64,000 bases of DNA, taken from positions 1 through 64,000 of the forward strand of contig NZ_CP034550.1 of NCBI RefSeq assembly GCF_009498035.1. Reading direction: 5' to 3'. Position numbers and translations under genes: made by a program. Numbering within the stretch: position 1 is the first letter of the stretch; each line of letters opens with the position of its first letter. Of the stretch, positions 56,184-64,000 are shown in pieces. This DNA is from Saccharothrix syringae. GTDB taxonomy: Bacteria > Actinomycetota > Actinomycetes > Mycobacteriales > Pseudonocardiaceae. The notes under the pieces were generated by a model. That model made no database searches and had not been told where the DNA came from. It was given only the letters and a program-made list of their open reading frames with translations.

Positions 56184-56936
56184 TTAGCGCGGGGCCATGC
56201 GGAGGGCGCCGTCCATGCGGATCACCTCGCCGTTCAGGTAGTCGTGCTCCACGATCGAGACGGCCAGCTGCGCGAACTCCTCGGGGAGCGCCAGGCGCTT
56301 CGGGAACGGCACGCCCGCGGCCAGGCCGGCGCGGAACTCCTCCGACACCGTCGCCAGCATCGGGGTGTCCACGATGCCCGGCGCGATGGTCATCACCCGC
56401 ACGCCCACCGACGACAGGTCGCGCGCCGCCGGCAGCGTCATCCCGGCCACCGCCGCCTTGGACGCCGCGTACGCGACCTGCCCGATCTGCCCGTCGAACG
56501 CCGCCACCGACGCGGTGTTGACCACGACGCCGCGCTGCCCGTGCTCCAGCGGCTCGGTCTTGCCGATCGCCGCCGCCGCGAGGCGCAGTACGTTGAACGT
56601 CCCGACCAGGTTGACGTCGATGACCTTGCGGTACAGGTCCAGCGGGTGCGGGCCCGACTTGCCCACGGTCCGCGCCGACGGCCCGATGCCCGCGCAGTTC
56701 ACCACCACCCGCAGCGGCGCGCCACCACCGGCGGCCGTGTCCACGGCGGCCTGGACGTCCTCTTCCGACGTCACGTCCGCCGCCAGGTAGGTCACGCCGT
56801 CGACCGCCGGCGCCCCCTCGACCGCCAGGTCGAGCGCGTACACGGCCGCACCGCGCGCGGCCAGCGCCCGTGCCGTCGCCGCGCCCAACCCGGACGCGCC
56901 ACCCGTGACGATCGCCGCGATACCCGAGATCTCCAT
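56184..56936 (-). CDS. SDR family oxidoreductase (3-hydroxyacyl-CoA dehydrogenase-like)
   Basis: A 250-residue classical SDR. VTGGASGLGAATARAL is the cofactor loop, with VVNCAGIGPS and the catalytic Ser in NTASVAAFDGQIGQ followed by YAASK. IAPGIVDTPM and the C-terminal MDGALRMAPR match short-chain 3-hydroxyacyl-CoA dehydrogenases of type II. ATG 56936 with GAGGAT is preferred to a longer start at 56954. No operon partner; it ends at array C. Confidence 0.93.
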   Translation of the reverse strand: MEISGIAAIVTGGASGLGAATARALAARGAAVYALDLAVEGAPAVDGVTYLAADVTSEEDVQAAVDTAAGGGAPLRVVVNCAGIGPSARTVGKSGPHPLDLYRKVIDVNLVGTFNVLRLAAAAIGKTEPLEHGQRGVVVNTASVAAFDGQIGQVAYAASKAAVAGMTLPAARDLSSVGVRVMTIAPGIVDTPMLATVSEEFRAGLAAGVPFPKRLALPEEFAQLAVSIVEHDYLNGEVIRMDGALRMAPR

Positions 56937-56970
56937 GCCATCCTCCCCGTCCACCGGACCGGGAAGGAGG

Positions 56971-57081
56971 TTAACGGTCGTTCATCGGCTGCCGCTCGGA
57001 GAGGTGCAGCAGGGCCACCAGCGGCACGGCGGCCAGCAGCGCCAACCCCACGAACAGCAGTGCGATCAGGACGAGTTCCAT
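56971..57081 (-). CDS. Possible 36-residue single-helix membrane protein
   Basis: The start MELVLIALLFVGLALLAAV and following PLVALLHLSERQPMNDR give one transmembrane helix and a short charged tail. The ribosome-binding site (GGAG, 13-14 bp upstream) is weak. It lies upstream of the SDR gene in the same direction. It could be real, given its clean hydrophobic pattern. Confidence 0.4.
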   Translation of the reverse strand: MELVLIALLFVGLALLAAVPLVALLHLSERQPMNDR

Positions 57082-57225
57082 GAACAAGACACTGCTCCGT
57101 TCCCGGCGGATCGCGCGTCCGCCGCGAGAGGTGTTCGCGCGTACCCCCAGGGGACTACCCACCTCACTCTCCGCATACAACTCGCGTTTGATCCGCGGCC
57201 AACTTCAGCCGGCACCGTGACCTGC

Positions 57226-58515
57226 ATGTTCGTCCGGCGGATCGCGGTCGTGGGAACGGGTTACGTGGGCCTGACGACGGGGGCGTGCCTGGCCTCCCTC
57301 GGGCATCGGGTCGAGTGCGCCGACGTGGACGCGCTGAAGGTCAACCGGCTGCGCGCCGGTCAGGTCGACATCCTCGAACCGGGCCTGGCGGAGCTGGTCG
57401 CGCGGGGCCGGGCCACGGGCGGGCTGACCTTCGTCGAGGGCGCCCGCGGCGCCGTGGCCGACGCCGAGGTGGTGTTCCTCTGCCTGCCCACGCCCATGGG
57501 CGCGGGCGGCGCGGCGGACCTCGGCGCGGTGGAGGCGGTGGCCCGGGAGATCCGCGACGTGCTGCCGCGCGACGCGGTCGTCGTGTGCAAGTCCACCGTC
57601 CCGGTCGGCACCTCGGTCCGGCTGGCCGCGCTGCTCGGCCGCGAGGACGTGGCCGTGGTGTCCAACCCGGAGTTCCTGCGCGAGGGCAGCGCGGTCCACG
57701 ACTTCCTGCACCCCGACCGCGTCGTGGTCGGCTCGGACTCGCCGCGGGCCGCCGAGCGCGTCGCCGCCCTGTTCGCCGGGCTCGGCGCGCCCACCGTGCT
57801 GATGGACGCGGCCAGCGCCGAGATGGTCAAGTACGCGGCCAACTGCTTCCTGGCCATGAAGCTGTCCTACGTCAACGCGGTCGCCGAGCTGTGCGAGCTG
57901 GTCGGCGCGGACGTCACCTCGGTCACCGAGGGCATGGGCCACGACCGGCGCATCGGCCAGGCGTTCCTCAAGCCGGGTCCGGGCTGGGGCGGCTCGTGCC
58001 TGCCCAAGGACGCCCACGCCATGCTGCGCGTCGCGGACGCGGTCGGCGTCGACTTCCCGCTGCTCAGGGCCACCGTCGAGACCAACGCGCGGCAGCAGCG
58101 GCGGGTGGTGGACAAGGTCCGCCGGGCGGTCGGCGCGCTGGCCGGCGCGCGGATCGGCGTGCTGGGCCTGGTGTTCAAGGCGGGCACGAACGACCTGCGC
58201 GACTCGCCGGCGCTGGCCGTCGCCGAGCTGCTGGCGCTGGAGGGCGCCGAGCTGGTCGCGCACGACCCGCAGGTCGACCGGCCGCTGCCGGGGATGACCG
58301 TGGTGGACGACCCGTACGCGGCGGTGCGCGGCGCGGACGCCGTGGTGCTGCTCACCGAGTGGCCCGAGTTCCGCGCCCTGGACTGGGCGCGGGTCGCGGC
58401 CCTGATGGCCGGGTCGACCGTGCTGGACACCCGCAACCACCTGGACCCGGACGCCCTGCTCAGGGCGGGTCTGGTGCTCGACGGGACGGGGCGCGTGCAC
58501 CGCGTCACGGCATGA
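57226..58515 (+). CDS. ugd: UDP-glucose 6-dehydrogenase
   Basis: A 429-residue NAD+-dependent enzyme converting UDP-glucose to UDP-glucuronate. The N-terminal IAVVGTGYVGLTTGACLA binds NAD. CKSTVPVGTS and NPEFLREGSAVHDFLHPDRVV are family motifs, and the catalytic Cys is Cys258 in GGSCLPKD. FKAGTNDLRDSPAL lies in the C-terminal UDP-binding domain. ATG 57226 is taken; GTG 57217 is in frame three codons earlier. It provides precursors for surface polysaccharide, which would fit the acetyltransferase at the window end. Confidence 0.95.
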   Translation: MFVRRIAVVGTGYVGLTTGACLASLGHRVECADVDALKVNRLRAGQVDILEPGLAELVARGRATGGLTFVEGARGAVADAEVVFLCLPTPMGAGGAADLGAVEAVAREIRDVLPRDAVVVCKSTVPVGTSVRLAALLGREDVAVVSNPEFLREGSAVHDFLHPDRVVVGSDSPRAAERVAALFAGLGAPTVLMDAASAEMVKYAANCFLAMKLSYVNAVAELCELVGADVTSVTEGMGHDRRIGQAFLKPGPGWGGSCLPKDAHAMLRVADAVGVDFPLLRATVETNARQQRRVVDKVRRAVGALAGARIGVLGLVFKAGTNDLRDSPALAVAELLALEGAELVAHDPQVDRPLPGMTVVDDPYAAVRGADAVVLLTEWPEFRALDWARVAALMAGSTVLDTRNHLDPDALLRAGLVLDGTGRVHRVTA

Positions 58516-58599
58516 GGGTCCATCGACTTCAGTAGATCTTCAGCACACACCTCCTTAGCAGGGGTAACAAAACCGGTCACCTGGACGTACTTTTGCGGG

Positions 58600-60387
58600 A
58601 TGTTCACCACCCGCCCCGAACTCGTCGGCACGCACGGCATGGTCGCGTCCACGCACTGGCTCGCCTCCGGCGCGGGCATGGCCGTCCTGGAGGACGGTGG
58701 CAACGCCTTCGACGCCGCGGTCGCCGTCGGCTTCGTGCTCCAGGTGGTGGAACCGCACCTCAACGGGCCCGGCGGCGAGGTGCCCGTGGTGTTCGCCGCG
58801 GCCGGCGAGAGCGCGCCGCGCGTGCTGTGCGGCCAGGGCGTGGCGCCCGCCGGCGCGACCGCCGCCCACTACCGCGACCTCGGCCTGGACCTCGTGCCCG
58901 GCAGCGGCCTGCTCGCCGCCACCGTGCCCGGCGCGTGGGACGGCTGGCTGACGCTGCTGCGCGACTACGGCACCAAGTCGCTGCGCGACGTGCTGGGGTA
59001 CGCCATCGGCTACGCCCGCGACGGGTTCCCGCTGCTGGAGCGCGCGTCGTTCACCATCGGCACGGTCGCCGACCTGTTCCGCGAGCACTGGACGACCTCC
59101 GCGCAGCTGTGGCTGCCCGGCGGCAGGCCGCCCGCGGCCGGGACCCGGTTCCGCAACCCGGTGCTGGCCGACACCTGGGAGTGGCTGCTGGCCGCCGCCG
59201 AGGCCGCCGGGTCGGACCGGGACGCCCAGATCGAGGCCGCGCGGCGGGCGTGGTCGCAGGGGTTCGTCGCGGCGCAGGTGGACGAGTTCTGCCGCAAGAC
59301 CTGGCGGGACGACTCGGGCGCCGACCACGCCGGGGTGCTCACCGGCGAGGACATGGCGTCGTGGGAGGCGTCCTACGAGGACCCGGTGTCGGTGGACCTC
59401 GGCCCGTGGACCGTGGTCAAGCCGGGCGCGTGGACGCAGGGACCGGTGCTGCTGCAGCAGTTGCTGCTGCTGGAGGGCTTCGCGGACCGCCTGGCCTACG
59501 CCGACGGCGGGCCCACGGCGGAGACCGTGCACCTGGCCGTGGAGTGCGCCAAGCTCGCGTTCGCCGACCGGGAGGCGTGGTACGGCGACGGCGGCGAGGT
59601 GCCGCTGGACGCGCTGCTGTCCCGGGCGTACGCGGACGCGCGGCGGGCCCTGGTCACCGAGCACGCCTCGCTCGACCTGCGCCCCGGCTCGCCGCTGGGC
59701 GCCGACCCGCTGCTCCCGGCGCACGTCCGGCGCGGCCCGGTGCGGTCGGACGACGAGCCGGGCGGCGCGCTCGGCGAGCCCACCGTGGCCCGCACCGGCT
59801 CGGTCAAGGGCGACACCGTCCACGTGGACGTGGTCGACCGCTGGGGCAACATCGTCTCGGCCACCCCGTCCGGCGGCTGGCTCCAGTCGTCGCCGACCAT
59901 CCCGTCGCTCGGCTTCTGCCTGGGCAGCCGGGCGCAGATGTTCTGGCTGGACGAGGGGCTGCCGAACTCGCTGGCGCCGGGCAGGCGGCCCCGGATCACG
60001 CTGTCCCCGACGCTCGCCCTGCGCGACGGGCTGCCCGCGATGGCGTTCGGCACGCCCGGCGGCGACCAGCAGGACCAGTGGCAGCTCGGGTTCTGGCTCG
60101 CGCACACCGTCGGCGGGATGGACCTCCAGGCGGCCATCGACTCGCCGATGTGGCACACCAACGCGTTCCCCAGCTCGTTCTACCCGCGCTCGTGGACGCC
60201 CGGCGAGGTCGTGGTGGAGTCGCGGTTCACCGGGGCGGACGAGCTGCGCGAGCGCGGGCACCGGGTGGTGGACGCGGGGCCGTGGGCGCTGGGGCGGATG
60301 TCGGCGGTGGCCCGGGACGCGCGCGACGGGCTGCTGCGGGCGGCGGCCAACCCGCGCGGCGCCCAGGGGTACGCGGTCGGGCGGTGA
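58600..60387 (+). CDS. Gamma-glutamyltransferase family protein
   Basis: A 595-residue Ntn-hydrolase precursor. The large subunit (1-405) has GMVASTHWLASGAGMAVLEDGGNAFDAAVA and GPGGEVPVVF. Autocleavage is expected before Thr406 in KGDTVHVDVVDRWGNIVSATPSGG. The small subunit has RPRITLSPTLALRDG and the GTPGGDQQDQW motif. There is no signal peptide, so it is probably cytosolic, which suggests a gamma-glutamyl hydrolase or acylase-like role as much as glutathione breakdown. ATG 58600 is clear. Confidence 0.93.
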   Translation: MFTTRPELVGTHGMVASTHWLASGAGMAVLEDGGNAFDAAVAVGFVLQVVEPHLNGPGGEVPVVFAAAGESAPRVLCGQGVAPAGATAAHYRDLGLDLVPGSGLLAATVPGAWDGWLTLLRDYGTKSLRDVLGYAIGYARDGFPLLERASFTIGTVADLFREHWTTSAQLWLPGGRPPAAGTRFRNPVLADTWEWLLAAAEAAGSDRDAQIEAARRAWSQGFVAAQVDEFCRKTWRDDSGADHAGVLTGEDMASWEASYEDPVSVDLGPWTVVKPGAWTQGPVLLQQLLLLEGFADRLAYADGGPTAETVHLAVECAKLAFADREAWYGDGGEVPLDALLSRAYADARRALVTEHASLDLRPGSPLGADPLLPAHVRRGPVRSDDEPGGALGEPTVARTGSVKGDTVHVDVVDRWGNIVSATPSGGWLQSSPTIPSLGFCLGSRAQMFWLDEGLPNSLAPGRRPRITLSPTLALRDGLPAMAFGTPGGDQQDQWQLGFWLAHTVGGMDLQAAIDSPMWHTNAFPSSFYPRSWTPGEVVVESRFTGADELRERGHRVVDAGPWALGRMSAVARDARDGLLRAAANPRGAQGYAVGR

Positions 60388-60442
60388 CCGGATCGCGCGG
60401 CCGGGTGACGGGGCCGGTGGCCGGGACGAGGCGGTGGGGCGG

Positions 60443-60558
60443 GAGGCGGTGAGGCCGGTGGCCCGGCCGAGGCGGTGAGGCCGGTGGCCCGGCCCCGCGG
60501 CCCGGACGAGGCGGTGAGGACGGTGGCCGGACGAGGCGGTGAGCCCCGCGGCCCGGAC
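60443..60558. repeat. GC-rich minisatellite
   Basis: Two identical 26-bp units (60443-60468 and 60469-60494) beginning GAGGCGGTGAGGCCGG are followed by diverged copies starting GAGGCGGTGAG at 60508 and 60533. It lies just downstream of the gamma-glutamyltransferase gene. Slippage is likely. Confidence 0.8.
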
Positions 60559-60590
60559 CGGGCGGCGCGGCCGGGGACCGGCAAGAGGTC

Positions 60591-60633
60591 GGAACGGCCC
60601 CGGCCCGAGGGGGAGGGGGCCGGGACCGTTCCG
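60591..60633 (-). terminator. Terminator hairpin of the secreted-protein gene
   Basis: GGAACGGCCCCGGCCC (60591-60606) pairs with 60618-60633 with one mismatch, 17 bp beyond the minus-strand stop. Confidence 0.65.
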
Positions 60634-60649
60634 GCTCGGGGTCGGCTCG

Positions 60650-60976
60650 TCAGGAGCCGAGGCGCAGGTCCAGGTCGACCGGCAGGTCGCGCCTGACCTG
60701 CTCTTCCAGCTGCGGGGCGACCCGGCGCTGGAGGTGCCTGCCCAGGCCCTCCAGGCTGAGGTCGCGCGGCTTGAGCGCCTCCACGCGCTGGGCCAGCTCG
60801 TTGGTGTCCACGTCCACCAGGTCGCCGACGCGCGCCAGTTGGCCGGGCTCCGCCTCGACGTCCGGCCGCGCCTCCGCGCCGACCTCGGCCGCGTGCGCGG
60901 TGCCGCCCAGGCCGAGCGCTGCGACGGTGCTGCCCAGGCCGAGCGTGACACCCGCGATGGTCTTCCTGAGGTTCAT
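60650..60976 (-). CDS. Small secreted hypothetical protein
   Basis: A 108-residue protein. The signal peptide (MNLRKTIAGVTLGLGSTVAALGLGGTAHA) is followed by an acidic, helical mature part with alternating charged residues (TNELAQRVEALKPRDLSLEGLGRHL). It has no cysteine or known motif. ATG 60976. It is transcribed alone, divergent from the sensor kinase. Confidence 0.72.
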   Translation of the reverse strand: MNLRKTIAGVTLGLGSTVAALGLGGTAHAAEVGAEARPDVEAEPGQLARVGDLVDVDTNELAQRVEALKPRDLSLEGLGRHLQRRVAPQLEEQVRRDLPVDLDLRLGS

Positions 60977-61150
60977 GGGCGGGAAAGTTTCGCAAGTGGG
61001 GGCACCGCTTCAAGCTCCGCAATCCGGACGGGTGGATTTGTTCACCTGATCCAGTGGCCCCGCGAGCCCCCGCGTACGTCGCCCGACGTACCCGCGGCAG
61101 CCGCCCGCGGACCGACGCCGACCGGCCCCCGCCTCCCGTACCGTCGCCCC

Positions 61151-61951
61151 GTGGGGTGGTTGACGTGGGTCTGGTTCGCGGCGACGTTCGCGCCGCTGCT
61201 CTGGCGCGGGCGCTTCCCCGTGGCCGTGGTCGCCGTCACCGGGGTCTCCACCTGGCTGTACTACGTCACCGGCCACTGGGGCCCGCTGATCGCCGCCCCG
61301 GCCGCCGCCGTGGTGTCGCTCGCGCGGGTGCGCGGCACCGAGCGGCGCGCCCGCCAGGTGGAGGAGGAGCGGCTGCGCATCGCGCGCGAGGTGCACGACG
61401 TGGTCGCCCACAGCCTGGCCATGATCAACGTGCAGGCCGGGGTGGCCGCGCACGTCGCCGACCGCCGCCCGGAGGAGGCCGTCAAGGCGCTGCGGGCCAT
61501 CAAGGAGGCCAGCGGCCGGGCGCTGGACGACCTGCGCGCCACCCTGGGCGTCCTGCGCACCGGCGAGGGCACCGCCCCGGTGCCCGGCCTGGCCCGGCTC
61601 GACGAGCTGGTCCGCTCCGTCCCGGGGACCGTGGTGCGCGGTGAGCCCGGCGAGCTGCCCGCGCCGGTCGACGCGGCCGCCTACCGGGTGGTGCAGGAGT
61701 CGCTGACCAACGCGGTGCGCTACGCGCCGGGCGCCACCGCCGTGGTGGTCGAGTTCCGGCGCGCGGAGCGGTCCCTGGAGCTGACCGTCACCGACGACGG
61801 CGCCGGCGGCGACCGCCCCGCCCAGGGCTCGGGCGCGGGCATCCGGGGCATGCGGGAACGGGTCGAGGCGCTGGGTGGCACGCTGGAGGCAGGTCCGACG
61901 GCCACCGGCTTCGCCGTGCGGGCCGTCCTGCCGGTGGGGGGTCCGCGGTGA
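61151..61951 (+). CDS. NarL-type two-component sensor histidine kinase
   Basis: A 266-residue HisKA_3 kinase with two or three transmembrane segments (about 3-17, 22-40, 43-58). The phospho-acceptor is His82 in AREVHDVVAHSLAMINVQ. The HATPase domain has NAVRYAP, VTDDGAGG and GIRGMRERVEALGGTL. GTG 61151 is the best start in a frame open far upstream; a few residues could be missing. It overlaps its response regulator by 4 bp (GTGA). Confidence 0.9.
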   Translation: MGWLTWVWFAATFAPLLWRGRFPVAVVAVTGVSTWLYYVTGHWGPLIAAPAAAVVSLARVRGTERRARQVEEERLRIAREVHDVVAHSLAMINVQAGVAAHVADRRPEEAVKALRAIKEASGRALDDLRATLGVLRTGEGTAPVPGLARLDELVRSVPGTVVRGEPGELPAPVDAAAYRVVQESLTNAVRYAPGATAVVVEFRRAERSLELTVTDDGAGGDRPAQGSGAGIRGMRERVEALGGTLEAGPTATGFAVRAVLPVGGPR

Positions 61952-62607
61952 TCAGGGTGGTGCTGGCCGACGACCAGGCGCTGGTGCGGGCGGGGTTCCG
62001 CCTGCTGCTGGAGACCGAGGACGGCTTCGAGGTGGTCGGCGAGGCGGGCGACGGCGCGGAGGCCGTGCGCGTGGCCCGCGAGCGGCGGCCGGACGTGGTG
62101 GTCATGGACGTCCGCATGCCCGGCACCGACGGGCTGGTCGCCACCCGGCAGGTCTGCGCCGAGCTGCCCGGCGTGCGCGTCCTGGTGCTGACCACCTTCA
62201 ACGCGGACGAGTACGTGTTCGAGGCGCTGCGCGCCGGCGCGTCCGGCTTCCTGCTCAAGGACACCGACCCGGTGGAGCTGCTGCACGCCCTGCGCGTGGT
62301 CGCGCGGGGGGAGGCGCTGCTCGCGCCGAGCGTCACCCGGAGGCTGATCGAGGAGTTCGCCGCCCGCCCGGAGCACCGCCGGCCCGACCCGCGGGCCCTG
62401 CGCGAGCTGACCGCCCGGGAGCGCGAGGTCCTGGCCCTCGTCGCGGCGGGGATGTCGAACGACGAGATCGCCGACCACCTGGTGATCAGCCCGGCCACCG
62501 CGCGGACCCACGTCAGCCGCGTGATGACGAAACTGGCCGCTCGCGATCGCGCGCAACTCGTGGTGCTCGCCTATGAATCGGGATTGGTGTCCCCGCGCCG
62601 GGGGTGA
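61948..62607 (+). CDS. LuxR/NarL family response regulator
   Basis: A 219-residue regulator. The receiver domain (1-120) has the acidic pair DD near residues 8-9, phospho-acceptor Asp54 in VVMDVRMPG, and Lys in FLLKDTDP. The LuxR helix-turn-helix (about 150-210) reads LTAREREVLALVAAGMSNDEIA. It is coupled to the sensor kinase. The regulated genes are unknown; members often control envelope stress or antibiotic responses. Confidence 0.95.
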   Translation: MIRVVLADDQALVRAGFRLLLETEDGFEVVGEAGDGAEAVRVARERRPDVVVMDVRMPGTDGLVATRQVCAELPGVRVLVLTTFNADEYVFEALRAGASGFLLKDTDPVELLHALRVVARGEALLAPSVTRRLIEEFAARPEHRRPDPRALRELTAREREVLALVAAGMSNDEIADHLVISPATARTHVSRVMTKLAARDRAQLVVLAYESGLVSPRRG

Positions 62608-62694
62608 ATATTACTGGTTCCGCCCCCGCGTAATGGCCCCGAACATAAGTCCACGGAATTGCGAAACAATTACCCACAGTGACGAAAAACGGCT

Positions 62695-62721
62695 ACCCGC
62701 CGCATTTCGTGTGCGGCGGGT
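62695..62721. terminator. Terminator hairpin between convergent genes
   Basis: ACCCGCCGCA (62695-62704) and TGCGGCGGGT (62712-62721) form a perfect 10-bp stem with a 7-nt loop. It lies between the two-component operon and a minus-strand gene. The flanks are A/T-rich (62610-62690), so it can serve both directions. Confidence 0.75.
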
Positions 62722-62740
62722 GACGTTAACGGGGGATGAA

Positions 62741-63115
62741 CTAGGCGATCGCGCCGGGCGGCAGCTTGAGGCTGAACGGCAGCGTGGTCACCACGGCGAG
62801 GTCCGACGCCGTCTTGCGCATGAGCGTCGGCGCGTTGCGGGTGCCGGGCTCGGGCAGGTCGAGCAGCCGGTCCACGGCCTCGACCAGCGGACCCTCGTAG
62901 ATCCACACGGCCTGGGAGCTCCGGTTGGTCTCCCGGACGGCCGGCAGCCTGCCCGCGCGGGCCTCGGTCTCCGACCAGAACAGGATGGAGTCGATGAACC
63001 CCTTGCGCTGCTTGAACGCCATGATGCGGTCGAGCTGGCCGTCCTCGTCCCGGAGGTGGAGGAACTGGAACCCGCTTTCGCGAAGCTCGATGACCTTGCT
63101 GAGAGCGAGATCCAT
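62741..63115 (-). CDS. Hypothetical cytosolic protein
   Basis: A 124-residue protein. ATG 63115 has AGGTAGG upstream. The sequence is mixed alpha/beta (MDLALSKVIELRESGFQFLH, GFIDSILFWSETEAR, QAVWIYEGPLVEAVDRLLDLP). It shows no known motif and is not low-complexity. Surrounded by terminators, so transcribed alone. Function unknown. Confidence 0.7.
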   Translation of the reverse strand: MDLALSKVIELRESGFQFLHLRDEDGQLDRIMAFKQRKGFIDSILFWSETEARAGRLPAVRETNRSSQAVWIYEGPLVEAVDRLLDLPEPGTRNAPTLMRKTASDLAVVTTLPFSLKLPPGAIA

Positions 63116-63489
63116 GACGCACCTACCTCTTGTTCCGAGGTCCCCTAGCAGGCACAGGTTCGGACAACTTGTTGAAAATGATCGTACGGCAACCCGACAA
63201 TCCGCCATAGGGACTAGACCGGTGGGGCGGTCTCAATACGGTCACCCGCACCGGAGTTTTGGTTGTGGCTCGCAGGAAGGTAACGGTCGCCGCGAAATAT
63301 GCGCGGTCGCGAGGTGACGAGGGTCACAACACTGCTCGGGCCACTGGTCCGCTCCTCCCGCCGGTAGATCCACTCCTCCCCGCTGAAGACGCGGGGCACC
63401 AGCCGGGGGTTGCACCGATGCCGCCCCCTGAACCCGCCGGTGCCGCCAACCCACGAACGAGTGACCGGGTCGCCAACTACCCTGCTGGC
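63116..63489. other. Divergent promoter region
   Basis: A 374-bp region, relatively A/T-rich at 63160-63190. The inverted repeat AGACCG/CGGTCT (63216-63221, 63228-63233, 6-bp spacer) may be an operator. TACCCT at 63478-63483 lies 7 bp before GTG 63490, compatible with a leaderless transcript. No gene seen. Confidence 0.4.
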
Positions 63490-64000
63490 GTGAGCAGCGA
63501 GCGGATCAAGGGCCTCCCCGTCCTGCACGAGTCGTTCCTGCCCCGCGAGCACGCCCTCTACCGGCCCCGGCACGGCGACCGCCAGCGCCCCGCGCTCGTC
63601 GCGGCCCTCGTCTTCTTCTGCGCGCCGCTGCTCCTGCTCGGCGTCGGCGTCCGCCCGGCCGAGTTCGAGAACCGCGAGCTGGCCCCGTTCCCCTCGGTCA
63701 CCGACGGCTGGGCCTTCTTCACCGGCCTCGGCGCCTGGGCCGACGACCACGTCCCGCTGCGGGACGCGGCGGTGGCCGCGGCCGACGGCGTCAGCCGCGG
63801 CGTGTTCGGCGAGCCGCTGCCGCGGCCGGAGCACGGGCGGGAGGTCGCCGGGCCCATCCAGGTCCCGCCGCCCAAGGACCCCTCGCTGGACCGGCCCGAG
63901 CCCACCGCCTACGTCGACGTCATCGAGGGCAAGGGCGACTGGCTCTACCTGGGCTTCGACGTCAAGGGCGCCTGCGAGCCGGCCCTGCCGCCCGACGAGG
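63490..64000 (+). CDS. AlgJ/AlgX-like (SGNH) O-acetyltransferase-related protein, 5' part
   Basis: Open to the window end (at least 170 residues). A short cytoplasmic N-terminus leads to one transmembrane helix (about 38-55). AlgX/AlgJ hallmarks follow: EFENRELAPFPS, WADDHVPLRDAAV and the IEGKGDWLYLGFD motif of the SGNH-like domain. Such proteins acetylate exported polysaccharides, often beside an MBOAT acyltransferase. The gene is truncated by the window edge, so length and the catalytic Ser/Asp/His are not visible. GTG 63490 is the likely start. Confidence 0.8.
   Translation, partial: MSSERIKGLPVLHESFLPREHALYRPRHGDRQRPALVAALVFFCAPLLLLGVGVRPAEFENRELAPFPSVTDGWAFFTGLGAWADDHVPLRDAAVAAADGVSRGVFGEPLPRPEHGREVAGPIQVPPPKDPSLDRPEPTAYVDVIEGKGDWLYLGFDVKGACEPALPPDE

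Noticed and set aside
58593..60452. Overlapping frame across the gamma-glutamyltransferase gene
   Set aside because: Composition is Arg/Gly/Ala-biased with no family match; the frame at 58600 carries all motifs.

Overview
The window is very GC-rich, with GTG and TTG starts, short overlaps inside operons and actinobacterial marker genes. It is the chromosomal replication-origin region of an actinomycete. Gene order and content fit the Pseudonocardiaceae (Actinosynnema/Saccharothrix/Lentzea-like); that placement is inference from synteny, because no rRNA gene is present.

Layout. (1) 1-12.8 kb is the replication core: dnaA, a 1.16-kb oriC, dnaN, gnd, recF, dciA (DUF721), gyrB, gyrA, a DUF3566 membrane protein, tRNA-Ile, the 39-residue DLW-39 protein and tRNA-Ala. 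(2) 13-22 kb matches the mycobacterial Rv0008c-Rv0013 segment: DoxX, a DUF3558 lipoprotein, a CwsA-like protein, ppiA, a rhomboid protease, a PH-domain protein, crgA, a class E sortase with a small membrane partner, an iron-box-preceded fprA, and trpG/pabA. (3) 22-32 kb is the minus-strand cell-wall signalling operon fhaA-fhaB-pstP-rodA-pbpA-pknA-pknB, followed by tRNA-Leu with a textbook terminator. (4) 32.6-47.6 kb is accessory: a 900-residue SARP/NB-ARC/TPR regulator, NAD(P)-binding proteins, a divergently transcribed alditol-oxidase/D-amino-acid-lyase-like pair sharing a palindromic operator, a TetR gene, a GH1 glycosidase with an MFS transporter, and an XRE/TPR (NsdA-like) regulator with small neighbours. 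(5) 47.7-50.8 kb is one large NACHT NTPase, a bacterial NLR-type protein with an LRR-like end and lower-GC 3' part. (6) 50.8-64 kb holds a copper module (ycnI-copC-copD), a Cas4-like/RNase H-like TM0106 nuclease, an SDR, UDP-glucose dehydrogenase, a gamma-glutamyltransferase, a two-component system and the start of an AlgJ/AlgX-like acetyltransferase cut by the window edge.

The most unusual signals are non-coding. A strict 22-bp tandem repeat family occurs in three intergenic arrays (13, 4, and 4+3 inverted units), all beside gene 3' ends and without spacers. The oriC contains few perfect DnaA boxes but a cluster of CACCCGGGTG palindromes. Two more DnaA-box clusters lie outside oriC, one inside the 5' end of dciA (the helicase-loader family gene) and one upstream of the PH-domain gene. 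Other elements are a 134-bp MITE-like inverted-repeat structure and a 20-21-bp phased array in front of fhaB.

The genes form coherent blocks: replication initiation and topology, Ser/Thr-kinase control of cell elongation and division (kinases, phosphatase, FHA proteins, RodA/PBP, CrgA, CwsA-like), sugar uptake and hydrolysis, and copper handling. The NACHT protein and the TM0106 nuclease are the defence or DNA-processing candidates.
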